A stretch of 64,000 nt of DNA, from contig CACXLY010000028.1 in assembly GCA_902768605.1 (NCBI GenBank), positions 1 through 64,000 on the forward strand, given 5' to 3'. Of the stretch, positions 25,426 to 32,796 are shown piece after piece. The notes under the pieces are model-generated. The model did no database searches. It was given only the letters and a program-made list of their open reading frames with translations, and was not told where the DNA came from. The position numbers and the translations under genes are program-made. The DNA comes from an uncultured Bacteroidales bacterium (lineage in GTDB: Bacteria > Bacteroidota > Bacteroidia > Bacteroidales > Bacteroidaceae). How positions within the stretch are numbered: position 1 is the first letter of the stretch; every line of letters starts with the position of its first letter.

Positions 25426-25947
25426 TTAGGTTGTTGGGCTGAGGCTGTTCTTCTTACTCACTCTCTTCTTCCTCTTCTTTGCTGCGGGTTTTCTTTTCTT
25501 CTTGGGCTTTGCGGGCTTTGGTTCGGGCATGTCGCCATAGGTTTGCCTGTACTCTTTCGGTGTTATGCCGCAGATTTTGTAGAAGGTGGCATAGAAGCTT
25601 TGGCGCGTAGTAAAGCCTACATTGATGGAAATGTCCTCCATCTTCATGTTGGCGAAGTTAGAGTCCTGGAGCATATACCTTGCCTCCTGGATTCGCATTT
25701 TGCCAACGAGCTCGGAGTAGTTCTGCTGAAAGCGGACATTGATGACGGCGCTGATGTGCCTCATGTTCACGCCGAGGTCTATTGCAAGTTGCTTAGCAGA
25801 GTATTTTGGGTCGCGGTATTTCTTCTCAATCATCAGCTTAGTGATAATCTGTCGTGCAATGTCCTCCACCATTTCCGGCGAGACAGAGCTTCTGTAGGCA
25901 GAGACGATTTTCTTTTCTTTCCTTGGGGTGATGTTGTACTTGGTCAT
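25426..25947 (-). CDS. AraC-type HTH regulator with a basic C-terminal tail
   Basis: DNA-binding protein of 173 residues. Residues about 25-135 form an AraC-type double helix-turn-helix: SAKQLAIDLGVNMRHISAVI is the first HTH and MKMEDISINVGFTTRQSFYATF with GITPKEYR the second. There is no separate ligand domain. The last 35 residues are almost all lysine, arginine, proline and alanine (KPAKPKKKRKPAAKKRKK), like the tail of histone H1-type proteins, and could bind DNA nonspecifically. It is the 3' end that touches the neighbouring repeat region. Target genes are unknown. Confidence 0.8.
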   Translation of the reverse strand: MTKYNITPRKEKKIVSAYRSSVSPEMVEDIARQIITKLMIEKKYRDPKYSAKQLAIDLGVNMRHISAVINVRFQQNYSELVGKMRIQEARYMLQDSNFANMKMEDISINVGFTTRQSFYATFYKICGITPKEYRQTYGDMPEPKPAKPKKKRKPAAKKRKKRVSKKNSLSPTT

Positions 25948-25969
25948 AAACTATGATTTTAATTTTTAG

Positions 25970-26110
25970 GACTATAGACAACGGACAACAGACAACGGAC
26001 TATAGTTCCAGTAGTCTATTCTATATTATCTGTTGTTTGTTCTCGGATGCTCTAGCACCGAGGCGCGATTGTAGTCGCGGAAGTCTGTAGTCTGTAGTCT
26101 GTTGTCTATA
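25970..26110. repeat. 7-bp arrays (GACAACG, CTGTAGT) around a 40-bp dispersed repeat
   Basis: GACAACG/GACAACA/GACAACG/GACTATA follow in 7-bp register near 25976-26004, and CTGTAGT/CTGTAGT/CTGTTGT/CTATAGT near 26087-26113. Between them (26042-26082) lies the inverted partner of the repeat at about 13219-13261. Confidence 0.75.
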
Positions 26111-26111
26111 G

Positions 26112-26870
26112 TCACTTTTGAATAATTTTAATCAGCGCTTCCGGGTCATTTGTGGTGATGATGTCGATGCCGGGCATCTTGGCAAATTGTGTCAGAGCCT
26201 CTTCGCCATCCACAGTCCAGACATTGACCTCCAGGCCGAGCTGCTTGGCTTCGAGAGCCCAGTCGGGGTGATTGTCGAAGACCTTCGAGTTGTAGTCAAT
26301 GCCCGTCCAGCCCAGTTCCTTGACTTCCTTAGGCGAGAGTTCGCCGTTCAGGTAAGCCACCTTGGCCTGCGGAGCCAGTTCGTGGACGCGCTTGCAGACG
26401 TTCTTGCTGAAGGAGATGTAGTCGGTTCTGTCGGCCAGGCCAAGCATGTTGATGAGTTCGACCGACATCTCTGAGACCCTGTTGTCGCGCTTCTCATTGC
26501 GATGAGGCTTTATTTCAAAGATGAGGCGGCACTTGGGCCATCGCTGGGCCTCCATGAGGTATTGCTGCAGGGTAGGGATGAACTCGCCGTTCTTCAGTCT
26601 GATGTTCATGAGCGTGGCATAGGTGGTGTCCTCTATGCGGATGCCTTCCACCGTGGCGTCGTGAAAGACTACAGGCACTCCGTCGGCTGTCAGCCATACG
26701 TCAAACTCGCTACCCCAGCAGCCCACCTCGGCTGCCTTCTGGAAGGAAGCAATGGAGTTTTGTGCACTGCCCTCAGCCTTCCAGTAGCCGCGATGGGCCA
26801 CCACGTGCGGCTGAGCCAAACAAACAAGCGAAAAGAACGCTAAAAGTGATGAAATGAAATATCTTTGCAT
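26112..26870 (-). CDS. Glycerophosphodiester phosphodiesterase
   Basis: Exported GDPD-family phosphodiesterase that hydrolyses glycerophosphodiesters to glycerol-3-phosphate and alcohol. A signal peptide (FISSLLAFFSLVCLAQ) is followed by the catalytic HRGYW (about residue 26), the metal site EFDVWLTADGVPVVFHD (about 55-71) and the late EIKPH (about 120). VDGEEAL and ITTNDPEAL close the barrel. 252 residues, normal. It sits downstream of the lipoprotein gene at 26940 but has its own -7 element. Confidence 0.9.
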   Translation of the reverse strand: MQRYFISSLLAFFSLVCLAQPHVVAHRGYWKAEGSAQNSIASFQKAAEVGCWGSEFDVWLTADGVPVVFHDATVEGIRIEDTTYATLMNIRLKNGEFIPTLQQYLMEAQRWPKCRLIFEIKPHRNEKRDNRVSEMSVELINMLGLADRTDYISFSKNVCKRVHELAPQAKVAYLNGELSPKEVKELGWTGIDYNSKVFDNHPDWALEAKQLGLEVNVWTVDGEEALTQFAKMPGIDIITTNDPEALIKIIQK

Positions 26871-26892
26871 CGCAATAGTTGTTAATGTGATG

Positions 26893-26900
26893 CAAAGATA
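26893..26900 (-). promoter_or_regulatory. -7 promoter element of the GDPD gene
   Basis: TATCTTTG on the minus strand, 22 bases before the ATG at 26870, in the short gap after the lipoprotein gene. Confidence 0.6.
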
Positions 26901-26939
26901 TAAAATTTTATGAAATGTAACGAATCTTGCTCGAAAAAA

Positions 26940-28034
26940 TTACGACATTCTTCGTTTCTTTTGATATAATATGCTTCCAATGGCGAGTAGAATGATGATG
27001 AGAGTGAGGATATAGGCCCAAATGTGAGTGACTTGCGAGGTGGCCCTGATGGTGTAGTCTTTCGGGATGAGCCTTTCGCCAGTGAAGGGGTAGAGGATTG
27101 AGCCGTCGGCCTGCAGGGTGCCGTTGCCGGCATCAACAACTGTTCCGGGCATCGTGAGCGTGTAGGGCACGTTGAACCAGAAGATGTTCAGTTGCTTGCT
27201 CAACTCGTTGTTCAGTCCCTTGCCAAGAGGCGTCTCGTCGTCGAAGAAGGCATCATAGGCATCGGAGCGGAAGAAGTCCCTGAGCCTCTCCTCAGGCTTG
27301 ATGTCGAGCAGGTCGTCGGCACCAGCCATGATGAACTGGACAAGTGAGTCGTGCAGCTCGATGAAGCGCTCCTTGCTGACTGGCGGGGCAGGGATGGAGT
27401 CGTAGTGACTGACGATGTAGTCGAAGCCCACCTTCAGGAGGTTGTCGTTCAGCCAGCGGTTGATGGCTGGTTCTATCTCGCTGAGTTTCTGCGAGGCCTC
27501 TGCTCCGCTCAGTCCCTTCACGATGTTCGGCTCTCCCGTGAACCAGTAGCTGACGAGGGCTTTGTCGGCATAGAGGGTGTCGGCCAGCTGGAAGGTGTCG
27601 CCCACACAATAAAAGGTTTCGCTGAAGACGTAGTTCGTATAGAACCAGCGGAACTGCTTCTTGAGGCTGGCCTTCGAGCGGAGGTGGGTGCCGTTCAGTT
27701 GCAGAGGCGTCTCCTCACTCATTTCCTCTATCGATTTGAATGGCATCGAGAAGGTAGTGCTGACGGTATCGTTCTCGCCGATTTCCGTGTGAGTGCTGAC
27801 GAAGGCGTCTGTATTGAGGCATTCCGGCAAGGGTTGCGACCATTTTATGTTTCCCTTGCCCCACAATGAGTCTCGCATCTGCTGAGGCATCACGTTGCTG
27901 TAAGTTATCTCGCGTTCGCAGGGTCGCCAGGGGTTTCTGGTAATGGTGGTGTGCATCACGACATCCGGCTGATAGCAGGAGGCCAGCAGGAGTGTGCCCG
28001 CGAGGGCTATTCCGAGGAGTTTACTTGTTTTCAT
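26940..28034 (-). CDS. Lipoprotein with C-terminal membrane helix, function unknown
   Basis: Unrecognised 364-residue protein. The N-terminus has a lipobox (LLLASC, cysteine near residue 20). The body contains conserved-looking aromatic segments (FRWFYTNYVFSETFYC, DALVSYWFTGEPN-like) and acidic clusters. The C-terminus has one strong helix (WAYILTLIIILLAIGSILY) followed by KKRRMS, so the protein would be held at both ends. It is the last gene of a unit with an ECF sigma factor and an anti-sigma-like gene, overlapping the latter by 14 bases, which suggests an envelope sensing role. Confidence 0.6.
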   Translation of the reverse strand: MKTSKLLGIALAGTLLLASCYQPDVVMHTTITRNPWRPCEREITYSNVMPQQMRDSLWGKGNIKWSQPLPECLNTDAFVSTHTEIGENDTVSTTFSMPFKSIEEMSEETPLQLNGTHLRSKASLKKQFRWFYTNYVFSETFYCVGDTFQLADTLYADKALVSYWFTGEPNIVKGLSGAEASQKLSEIEPAINRWLNDNLLKVGFDYIVSHYDSIPAPPVSKERFIELHDSLVQFIMAGADDLLDIKPEERLRDFFRSDAYDAFFDDETPLGKGLNNELSKQLNIFWFNVPYTLTMPGTVVDAGNGTLQADGSILYPFTGERLIPKDYTIRATSQVTHIWAYILTLIIILLAIGSILYQKKRRMS

Positions 28035-28419
28035 AAATCATGCGTCTAAAGTGAGTGTAACGGAGTTGATTGCTTTTCTTCTGTCCGCGGTGGCTCGTGT
28101 ACACTTGCTCGAGGGTGCTACTCTTGGGCAGAGATGCTATATTATAATATGTATAGGATTGTTCCGTCTTTGTCGAAGAGGGCAGATGGAGCGTGATGAA
28201 GAAAGCGACGAGCAGAACAGCTGCCACGGCAGAAACCCTGCTCACGACCCTCAGCCATGGGCTTGACGGCAGCCTCTCAGCAGCCTTCTCCTCTGCTTCA
28301 ACACGTTGCATCAATCGTTCAACGAAATCATCAGAAAGCGTTGGTTCTTCGATGGTTCTCATCTTGCGAGCAATCACGGCACGCAGAGCTTTGTCTTTAT
28401 ATTCGTTAGCGTCTTTCAT
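28021..28419 (-). CDS. Probable anti-sigma factor (single-pass membrane protein)
   Basis: 132-residue protein with a soluble N-terminal half (TLSDDFVERLMQRVEAEEKA), one transmembrane helix (VSAVAAVLLVAFFITLHL, about 62-79) and a short outer tail. Position right behind an ECF sigma gene (29 bases) is the usual arrangement for a membrane anti-sigma factor. I see no zinc-type HxxxCxxC motif. The function is inferred from context. Confidence 0.6.
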   Translation of the reverse strand: MKDANEYKDKALRAVIARKMRTIEEPTLSDDFVERLMQRVEAEEKAAERLPSSPWLRVVSRVSAVAAVLLVAFFITLHLPSSTKTEQSYTYYNIASLPKSSTLEQVYTSHRGQKKSNQLRYTHFRRMIYENK

Positions 28420-28448
28420 TGTTTACTTCTATCCTCAATTTCCAATTT

Positions 28449-29033
28449 TCAACATTCAATCATCTTTGCCAGTTTCTTCCTTATCCATTGCAGCCGTGAG
28501 CGGAGATAGCCTCCCTCGTGACCGGTTATTTGGGAAATGTCTTTTATCGAGTAGTTGTCGTAGTAGTAGAGGCTGAGCAGCATTTGGTCGTCGGGTTTCA
28601 GCTGACAGATGGCTTGTTCGAGCAGGGAGAGGCGGTCGGCAGAAGTGTCGGCCAGCAGCTCATCCACCTCATCGTCGGCGAGGTTCTCCAGCCACTCCTG
28701 ATTTGTGTCCACAAACTTCAAGTCCTGGGTCTTCGGGGAAGCCTTCGGAGAAGCCTTTCTGTAGTGCTTCAGCGCCATGTGGTAAGCGATGCTGAGGAGC
28801 CAGGTCAGCAAGTTCGACTGCTGGCTGTCGAACCGCGACAGACTTTTGTAGGCTTCCAGAAGTGCGTCCTGCGTCACCTCTTCTGCATCTTCCTTGGCAG
28901 GCACCAGCCGGCGAATCATCCCCATCATCCGTCCGGCATACCGCTCAGCAAGCAGCCTGAACAGCCCCGTCTGCCCGTCCAAGATGCCTCTGACAAGCAC
29001 CGAGTCGTCTATATCTGCCTGCTGATAGCCCAT
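28449..29033 (-). CDS. ECF-type RNA polymerase sigma factor
   Basis: Sigma-70 family, extracytoplasmic-function type. Region 2 spans about residues 20-90 (LLAERYAGRMMGMIRRLV, AEEVTQDALLEAYKSL, FDSQQSNLLTWLLSIAYHMAL) and region 4 about 130-190 (CQLKPDDQMLLSLYYYDNYSIKDISQITGHEGGYLRSRL). 194 residues from MGYQQAD. An upstream ATG (29078) would add 15 residues encoded by AATTCAAAA-type repeats; I prefer 29033. First gene of sigma, anti-sigma, lipoprotein. Confidence 0.85.
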   Translation of the reverse strand: MGYQQADIDDSVLVRGILDGQTGLFRLLAERYAGRMMGMIRRLVPAKEDAEEVTQDALLEAYKSLSRFDSQQSNLLTWLLSIAYHMALKHYRKASPKASPKTQDLKFVDTNQEWLENLADDEVDELLADTSADRLSLLEQAICQLKPDDQMLLSLYYYDNYSIKDISQITGHEGGYLRSRLQWIRKKLAKMIEC

Positions 29034-29088
29034 CCGCCTTAATTTTGAATTTTGAATTAAGTTGTTTTGAATTCTCAATCCTTCTCTA

Positions 29089-29096
29089 CAAATATA
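29089..29096 (-). promoter_or_regulatory. -7 promoter element of the ECF unit
   Basis: TATATTTG on the minus strand, 55 bases before the chosen ATG; a match to the primary promoter consensus. Confidence 0.45.
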
Positions 29097-29256
29097 TTAC
29101 CGCAAATTGAGAAAATGTATAATGACACGCAGATATAAAACAAAAAAGAGCCCCTCTATGGACTCTTCTTTAAAAAATGCTTGTTGCGGTTCATCCATTG
29201 GTGTTTTCTGACGAAAACAAACTATTTAAAGGAAATTACATATAAATAGTTGTGGG

Positions 29257-29826
29257 TTAATGTCCTTCGTTTGCCTTAAGTTCTTCGATTTTGGCTTGTG
29301 CTTCTTTGAATGCACTTACTAGTTTTGAGTAACTAGCTATATAAATAGGGTCTGAATGTCGCTCTAATTGCATAAAACTACACGCTTGCTTTTTGCGTAC
29401 ATAATGTCCTACGACGAAACCATCATCTGTTATAAATACATTTTTAAGATAATCAGGGGACATTTCGAGATCTGTCTCGGATTCTGAATATATTCTGTCT
29501 AATGCCTTATTAACTTGGACCAAGTCGTTGTATTCAATCATTGCAACGCCATTACTATAAAAATTATCCCATAGAAGTCCATTATCCGATTTTGATAATA
29601 CGTAAAAATATTGATTAGGGCTACCTTGTACGATTCTAATGCAAGTTTGAATACTGGAACTAAGATTTGTAGATATTTTAGGGAGATTTATGTCTACAAA
29701 TTTTACGATTACTCCCGTTTTTGAGAGAAATTCCTCATATTTTGTTGGCTTTCGTTGTGATTCTTGCTGAGCGAATAACGCCATACTGAGCGAAATCGCA
29801 ATCAAAAATAAAATAATCTTTTTCAT
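29257..29826 (-). CDS. Small exported protein, unrecognised
   Basis: 189-residue protein with a clear signal peptide (IILFLIAISLSMALFAQ). I do not recognise the mature part, which mixes short hydrophobic strands (TGVIVKFVDINLPK, NGVAMIEYNDLVQVNKA, GFVVGHYVRKKQ) and ends in a helical segment (FKEAQAKIEELKANEGH). The coding sequence is markedly richer in A and T than its neighbours, which suggests recent acquisition. A -7 element about 215 bases upstream (30043) gives a long leader. Confidence 0.7.
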   Translation of the reverse strand: MKKIILFLIAISLSMALFAQQESQRKPTKYEEFLSKTGVIVKFVDINLPKISTNLSSSIQTCIRIVQGSPNQYFYVLSKSDNGLLWDNFYSNGVAMIEYNDLVQVNKALDRIYSESETDLEMSPDYLKNVFITDDGFVVGHYVRKKQACSFMQLERHSDPIYIASYSKLVSAFKEAQAKIEELKANEGH

Positions 29827-30042
29827 AATAGATTTTATAATTGTTGTGTTTTTAGAGGGGGGCTATATTATTACAAATCTTCGCCGTTTGCTTTGTTGTA
29901 TTCGTTGTCATAATACATTTTATATTTATATAGTATTCGTCAAGGCTATTAGTGATTCTAAACCAGACAGGCTTATTTATTGCTTTAGCTGCGACTCTTT
30001 TTGCATCTTGTTCTGTTAATATGCATCTTGTTTTTCTGTCTG

Positions 30043-30050
30043 CAAAGATA
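30043..30050 (-). promoter_or_regulatory. -7 promoter element, probable start of a long leader
   Basis: TATCTTTG on the minus strand. The nearest credible gene downstream is at 29826, so the leader is about 210 bases. A 73-codon frame at 29852-30073 starts upstream of this promoter and is therefore doubtful. Confidence 0.45.
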
Positions 30051-30088
30051 CAAAATAATCGGGCAAACTTCAAAGCATTTTATTACTT

Positions 30089-30208
30089 TTATTTGTTTGC
30101 TCGCTTAATTAGGTCTTTGATGTAGAATCTCACGCCGAAGATGTTGCCGACATAGACGGGAAAAGACCCCTCTCGGCCTCTTCCCTTGGATGAAAAGCCT
30201 ACACTCAT
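30089..30208 (-). CDS. Candidate small ORF or gene remnant (39 codons)
   Basis: Minus-strand frame encoding MSVGFSSKGRGREGS and ending VRFYIKDLIKRANK. The C-terminal half reads like a piece of a membrane or transport protein end, but I cannot assign a family. No promoter or clear ribosome binding site is visible. It could be a decayed 3' end of a lost gene. Confidence 0.2.
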   Translation of the reverse strand: MSVGFSSKGRGREGSFPVYVGNIFGVRFYIKDLIKRANK

Positions 30209-30268
30209 TATAATCTGCAACAAGCGAAACCTAAAAAGACAATTTAAGTATAGGTACAATGTGGGAAT

Positions 30269-30378
30269 CGTGTTGGTTTTTCAAACTATTCACGTGTCGT
30301 TTGCAAATTACTAGTGTATCGTATATAAACCAAACGTGCCACGTTTTTAGGCGTGACACGTTGACCATAATTATTATT
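30269..30378. repeat. 22-bp array D (CACGTT type, degenerate)
   Basis: Units at 30269 (CGTGTTGG), 30291 (CACGTGTCG), 30313 (AGTGTATCG), 30335 (CGTGCCACG) and 30357 (CACGTTGAC) keep a 22-bp register although the sequence varies. The array ends about 25 bases before the stop of the sigma gene at 30403. Confidence 0.65.
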
Positions 30379-30402
30379 ATGAAACACAAAAGGTATTGCT
30401 TT

Positions 30403-30993
30403 TTATCCCACGAGGCTGAGCTGCTTCTCGCCGATGAGTTTGCGGAGGTTGATGAGGGCATATCGCATGCGGCCGAGGGCTGTGTTGATGCTTACGCCTG
30501 TCTTCTCTGCAATCTCCTTGAAGCTGAGGTCGTCGTAGAAACGGAGCAGCACCACTTCCTTCTGGGGCTCGGGCAGGTAGTCGAGCAGGCGGCGGATGCC
30601 TTCGCGGTTCTGCTTGTCTATTATCTCATCCTCGCGCGTTGCCTCGCTGAGCTGCAGGCTGTTGAGGGCCTTTGGCTTCACCAGTTCCTCGCGGACGGTG
30701 CATGTGCTCTCGCACTCGCGGCTCCTGTCGATGATGAGGTTGTGGGCTATGCGCGTGAGCCAGGCGCTGAACTTGCCGCTTGTCTGGTACTTGTGGGTAC
30801 GGATGGCAACGATGGCACGCTGGAACGTGTCCTGAAAGAAGTCGTTGGCAACGTCGCTGTCTTTCACCAGAAAGAGTATATAGGAATAGATATACGCCTG
30901 ATGACGGGCGAGAAGGATATCAAATGCACTGTCGTTGCCTTTTTCGTACAATTGGACCAACTCATGGTCGGTCATTGCAGATAAGTTGTTCAT
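30403..30993 (-). CDS. ECF-type RNA polymerase sigma factor (orphan)
   Basis: Sigma-70 ECF protein of 196 residues. Region 2: FDILLARHQAYIYSYILFLV, ANDFFQDTFQRAIVAI and FSAWLTRIAHNLIIDRSR. Region 4: LPEPQKEVVLLRFYDDLSFKEIAEKTGVSINTALGRMRYAL. No anti-sigma gene lies beside it, so control must come from elsewhere. It closely resembles the constitutive-type ECF sigma factor present in most Bacteroidales. Confidence 0.9.
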   Translation of the reverse strand: MNNLSAMTDHELVQLYEKGNDSAFDILLARHQAYIYSYILFLVKDSDVANDFFQDTFQRAIVAIRTHKYQTSGKFSAWLTRIAHNLIIDRSRECESTCTVREELVKPKALNSLQLSEATREDEIIDKQNREGIRRLLDYLPEPQKEVVLLRFYDDLSFKEIAEKTGVSINTALGRMRYALINLRKLIGEKQLSLVG

Positions 30994-31363
30994 TACGTCT
31001 CAAACTATTGGTTTTGGAGTAATGTCTGTCGATAGGCAAGCGGTTTTTAGTGCGTTAATATTGTTTTGACGATGCAAAGTAAAGGAATTTTATCCATTCC
31101 TGCAAGCATTTTGGCGTTTTTTTACACTTTGTGCAACGAAAAATAACGATTCGTACTGCGTTTTGCACAAAAAGGCGTAACTTTGTGCAAGAAAAAGAGG
31201 AATTAGAATATTCAAAATTCACAGTTAATGAAATCAAATGTTTCTCCATAGAGGGAGAGGTTTGTAGAGGGTACGAGGAGTAGTTTGGAGTGAGTCTGTA
31301 AATAGTAAAATCATTAAATCGTAAATAAATCGTAAATAGTAAATTGTCAAATTGAAAATAAAT
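30994..31363. other. Divergent promoter region between sigma and mazG
   Basis: No gene. Holds several TTTGTGCA/TTTTGCAC words (31130-31192), a possible mazG -7 element TAACTTTG at 31178-31185, a purine-rich stretch near 31245 and an AAATCGT-type array at about 31316-31345 running into the mazG start. Confidence 0.5.
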
Positions 31364-32152
31364 ATGATGCATTCAAGGGAAGAGCAGCTGCAGGCGTTTG
31401 GTCGTTTGCTGGATGTGATGGATACGCTGAGAGAGAAGTGTCCGTGGGACCATAAGCAGACGAACGAGAGCCTGCGGCCGAATACGATAGAAGAGACTTT
31501 CGAACTGTGCGATGCCTTGCTCAAGGATGATGTGCCCAATATTGAGAAGGAGCTGGGTGATGTCCTGCTGCATATCGTGTTCTATGCGAAGATAGGAAGC
31601 GAGAAGGGGCAGTTCGACATTGCCGATGTCTGCAACAAGTTGTGCGACAAGCTTATTTTCCGGCATCCTCATGTCTATGGCGATGCCGTGGCTAAGACTG
31701 CTGGCGATGTGGTGATGGCGTGGGAACAAATCAAGCAGAAGGAGAAGGACGGCAACAAGACTGTGCTGGGCGGCGTGCCCAACTCATTGCCTTCGCTCAT
31801 CAAAGCCTATCGCATTCAGGACAAGGCCCGCGCTGTCGGCTTCGACTGGGACAAGAAGGAAGATGTCTGGGACAAAGTGAGGGAAGAGCTGGGCGAGCTG
31901 GAGGCAGAGCTGAAAAAGGAAGACAACATCGAAAAGCAGACAGCAGAATATGGCGACTTCCTCTTCAGCCTCATCAATGCAGCAAGGCTATACCACATCA
32001 ACCCCGACAATGCCCTGGAGCATACGAACCAGAAGTTCATCCGCCGCTTCAACTATGTGGAGCAGAAAGCAAAAGAGCAAGGACTCCAACTGAAGGAGAT
32101 GACCCTTGCCCAAATGGATGAACTCTGGAATGAGGCGAAGAGGGGAGAATAG
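31364..32152 (+). CDS. mazG: Nucleoside triphosphate pyrophosphohydrolase MazG
   Basis: Hydrolyses (d)NTPs to NMP and pyrophosphate, cleaning the nucleotide pool. Two MazG modules are visible: the first with CPWDHKQTNESLRPNTIEET, EETFEL and ELGDVLLHIVFYAK (residues about 25-75), the second with DKKEDVWDKVREELGELEAEL and EYGDFLFSLINAARL (about 165-210). About 262 residues, normal. ATGs at 31364 and 31367 are both possible; a further upstream TTG is less likely. Confidence 0.93.
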   Translation: MMHSREEQLQAFGRLLDVMDTLREKCPWDHKQTNESLRPNTIEETFELCDALLKDDVPNIEKELGDVLLHIVFYAKIGSEKGQFDIADVCNKLCDKLIFRHPHVYGDAVAKTAGDVVMAWEQIKQKEKDGNKTVLGGVPNSLPSLIKAYRIQDKARAVGFDWDKKEDVWDKVREELGELEAELKKEDNIEKQTAEYGDFLFSLINAARLYHINPDNALEHTNQKFIRRFNYVEQKAKEQGLQLKEMTLAQMDELWNEAKRGE

Positions 32153-32364
32153 CCTCACCCCTAACCCCTCTCCGAGGAGAGGGGAACTAGCCTCCCCCCG
32201 TCCCCTCCAAAGGAGGGGGAAACAGGAAGGGGAATAAATTACCCAATAACTAAATCGTAAATAAATCGGACTCCGCGCATTAAAAGCGCGCCTTAGTTCT
32301 AGAGAATCTAAGAAATAGTAAATCGTCAAATCGTAAATGACTTAAATCGTCAAATCGTAAATTA
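32151..32364. repeat. CTCCGAGGAG/CCTCCAAAGGAGG cluster with AAATCGT array
   Basis: CCTCACCCCTAACCCCTCTCC, GAGGAGAGGGGAAC and CCGTCCCCTCCAAAGGAGGGGG at 32152-32220 is the inverted form of the cluster at 23325-23388. AAATCGT units run from about 32252 to 32365, interrupted at 32270-32315 by CTCCGCGCATTAAAAGCGCG and a CTAGAG-containing palindromic piece. This is a convergent junction without a 22-bp array. Confidence 0.7.
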
Positions 32365-32769
32365 CTATTGTTTTTTGTTCGCGTAGTTGTAGTAAGCTAT
32401 GCCGCGCCTGACATTCTCGATGACTGCTTCTGAGGAGACCGTGGCACCTGTCACGACATCAACCTTCTGCTTCTCGGCTGTCTTGACTGGCAGTCCGTTC
32501 CACTTTTTCAGCAGTCCCTTCACTACCATATCGAAGTACTTGGGCGTCTCTTCATTCTCGAGAGCCTCCACCTTCAGCACTTTGCCGGCTTTGATATAGA
32601 CCTTGACGGGAGTGGTGCTGACGTAGCCCTCTATGTCGGTGGCGAGTGTTGTGGTGTTGATGACGGTAACGTCTTTCTGCTTTGTCATGACAGGTTCTTC
32701 GGTCGTTTGACTTGTCAGAAAGAGGAATGCTCCGATGAGAGCGAGTGATTTCAATATTGTCTTTTTCAT
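32365..32769 (-). CDS. Exported FMN-binding domain protein
   Basis: 134 residues: a signal peptide (LKSLALIGAFLFLTSQ) followed by an FMN_bind domain. VVTGATVSSEAVIENVRRGI near residue 105 is the S/T-G-A-T flavinylation motif where FMN can be attached covalently to threonine by ApbE. Such small domains carry electrons outside the membrane. It lies 27 bases downstream of a Tat-exported Fe-S aldo/keto reductase, likely in one transcript, so the pair may form an electron chain; that is an inference. Confidence 0.8.
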   Translation of the reverse strand: MKKTILKSLALIGAFLFLTSQTTEEPVMTKQKDVTVINTTTLATDIEGYVSTTPVKVYIKAGKVLKVEALENEETPKYFDMVVKGLLKKWNGLPVKTAEKQKVDVVTGATVSSEAVIENVRRGIAYYNYANKKQ

Positions 32770-32796
32770 TTCTTTATTCTTTCATTCTTTCATTTA

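Noticed and set aside
29852..30073. 73-codon frame upstream of the AT-rich exported protein
   Set aside because: A consensus -7 promoter lies inside its 5' part, so its start codon would not be transcribed; kept only as a note.
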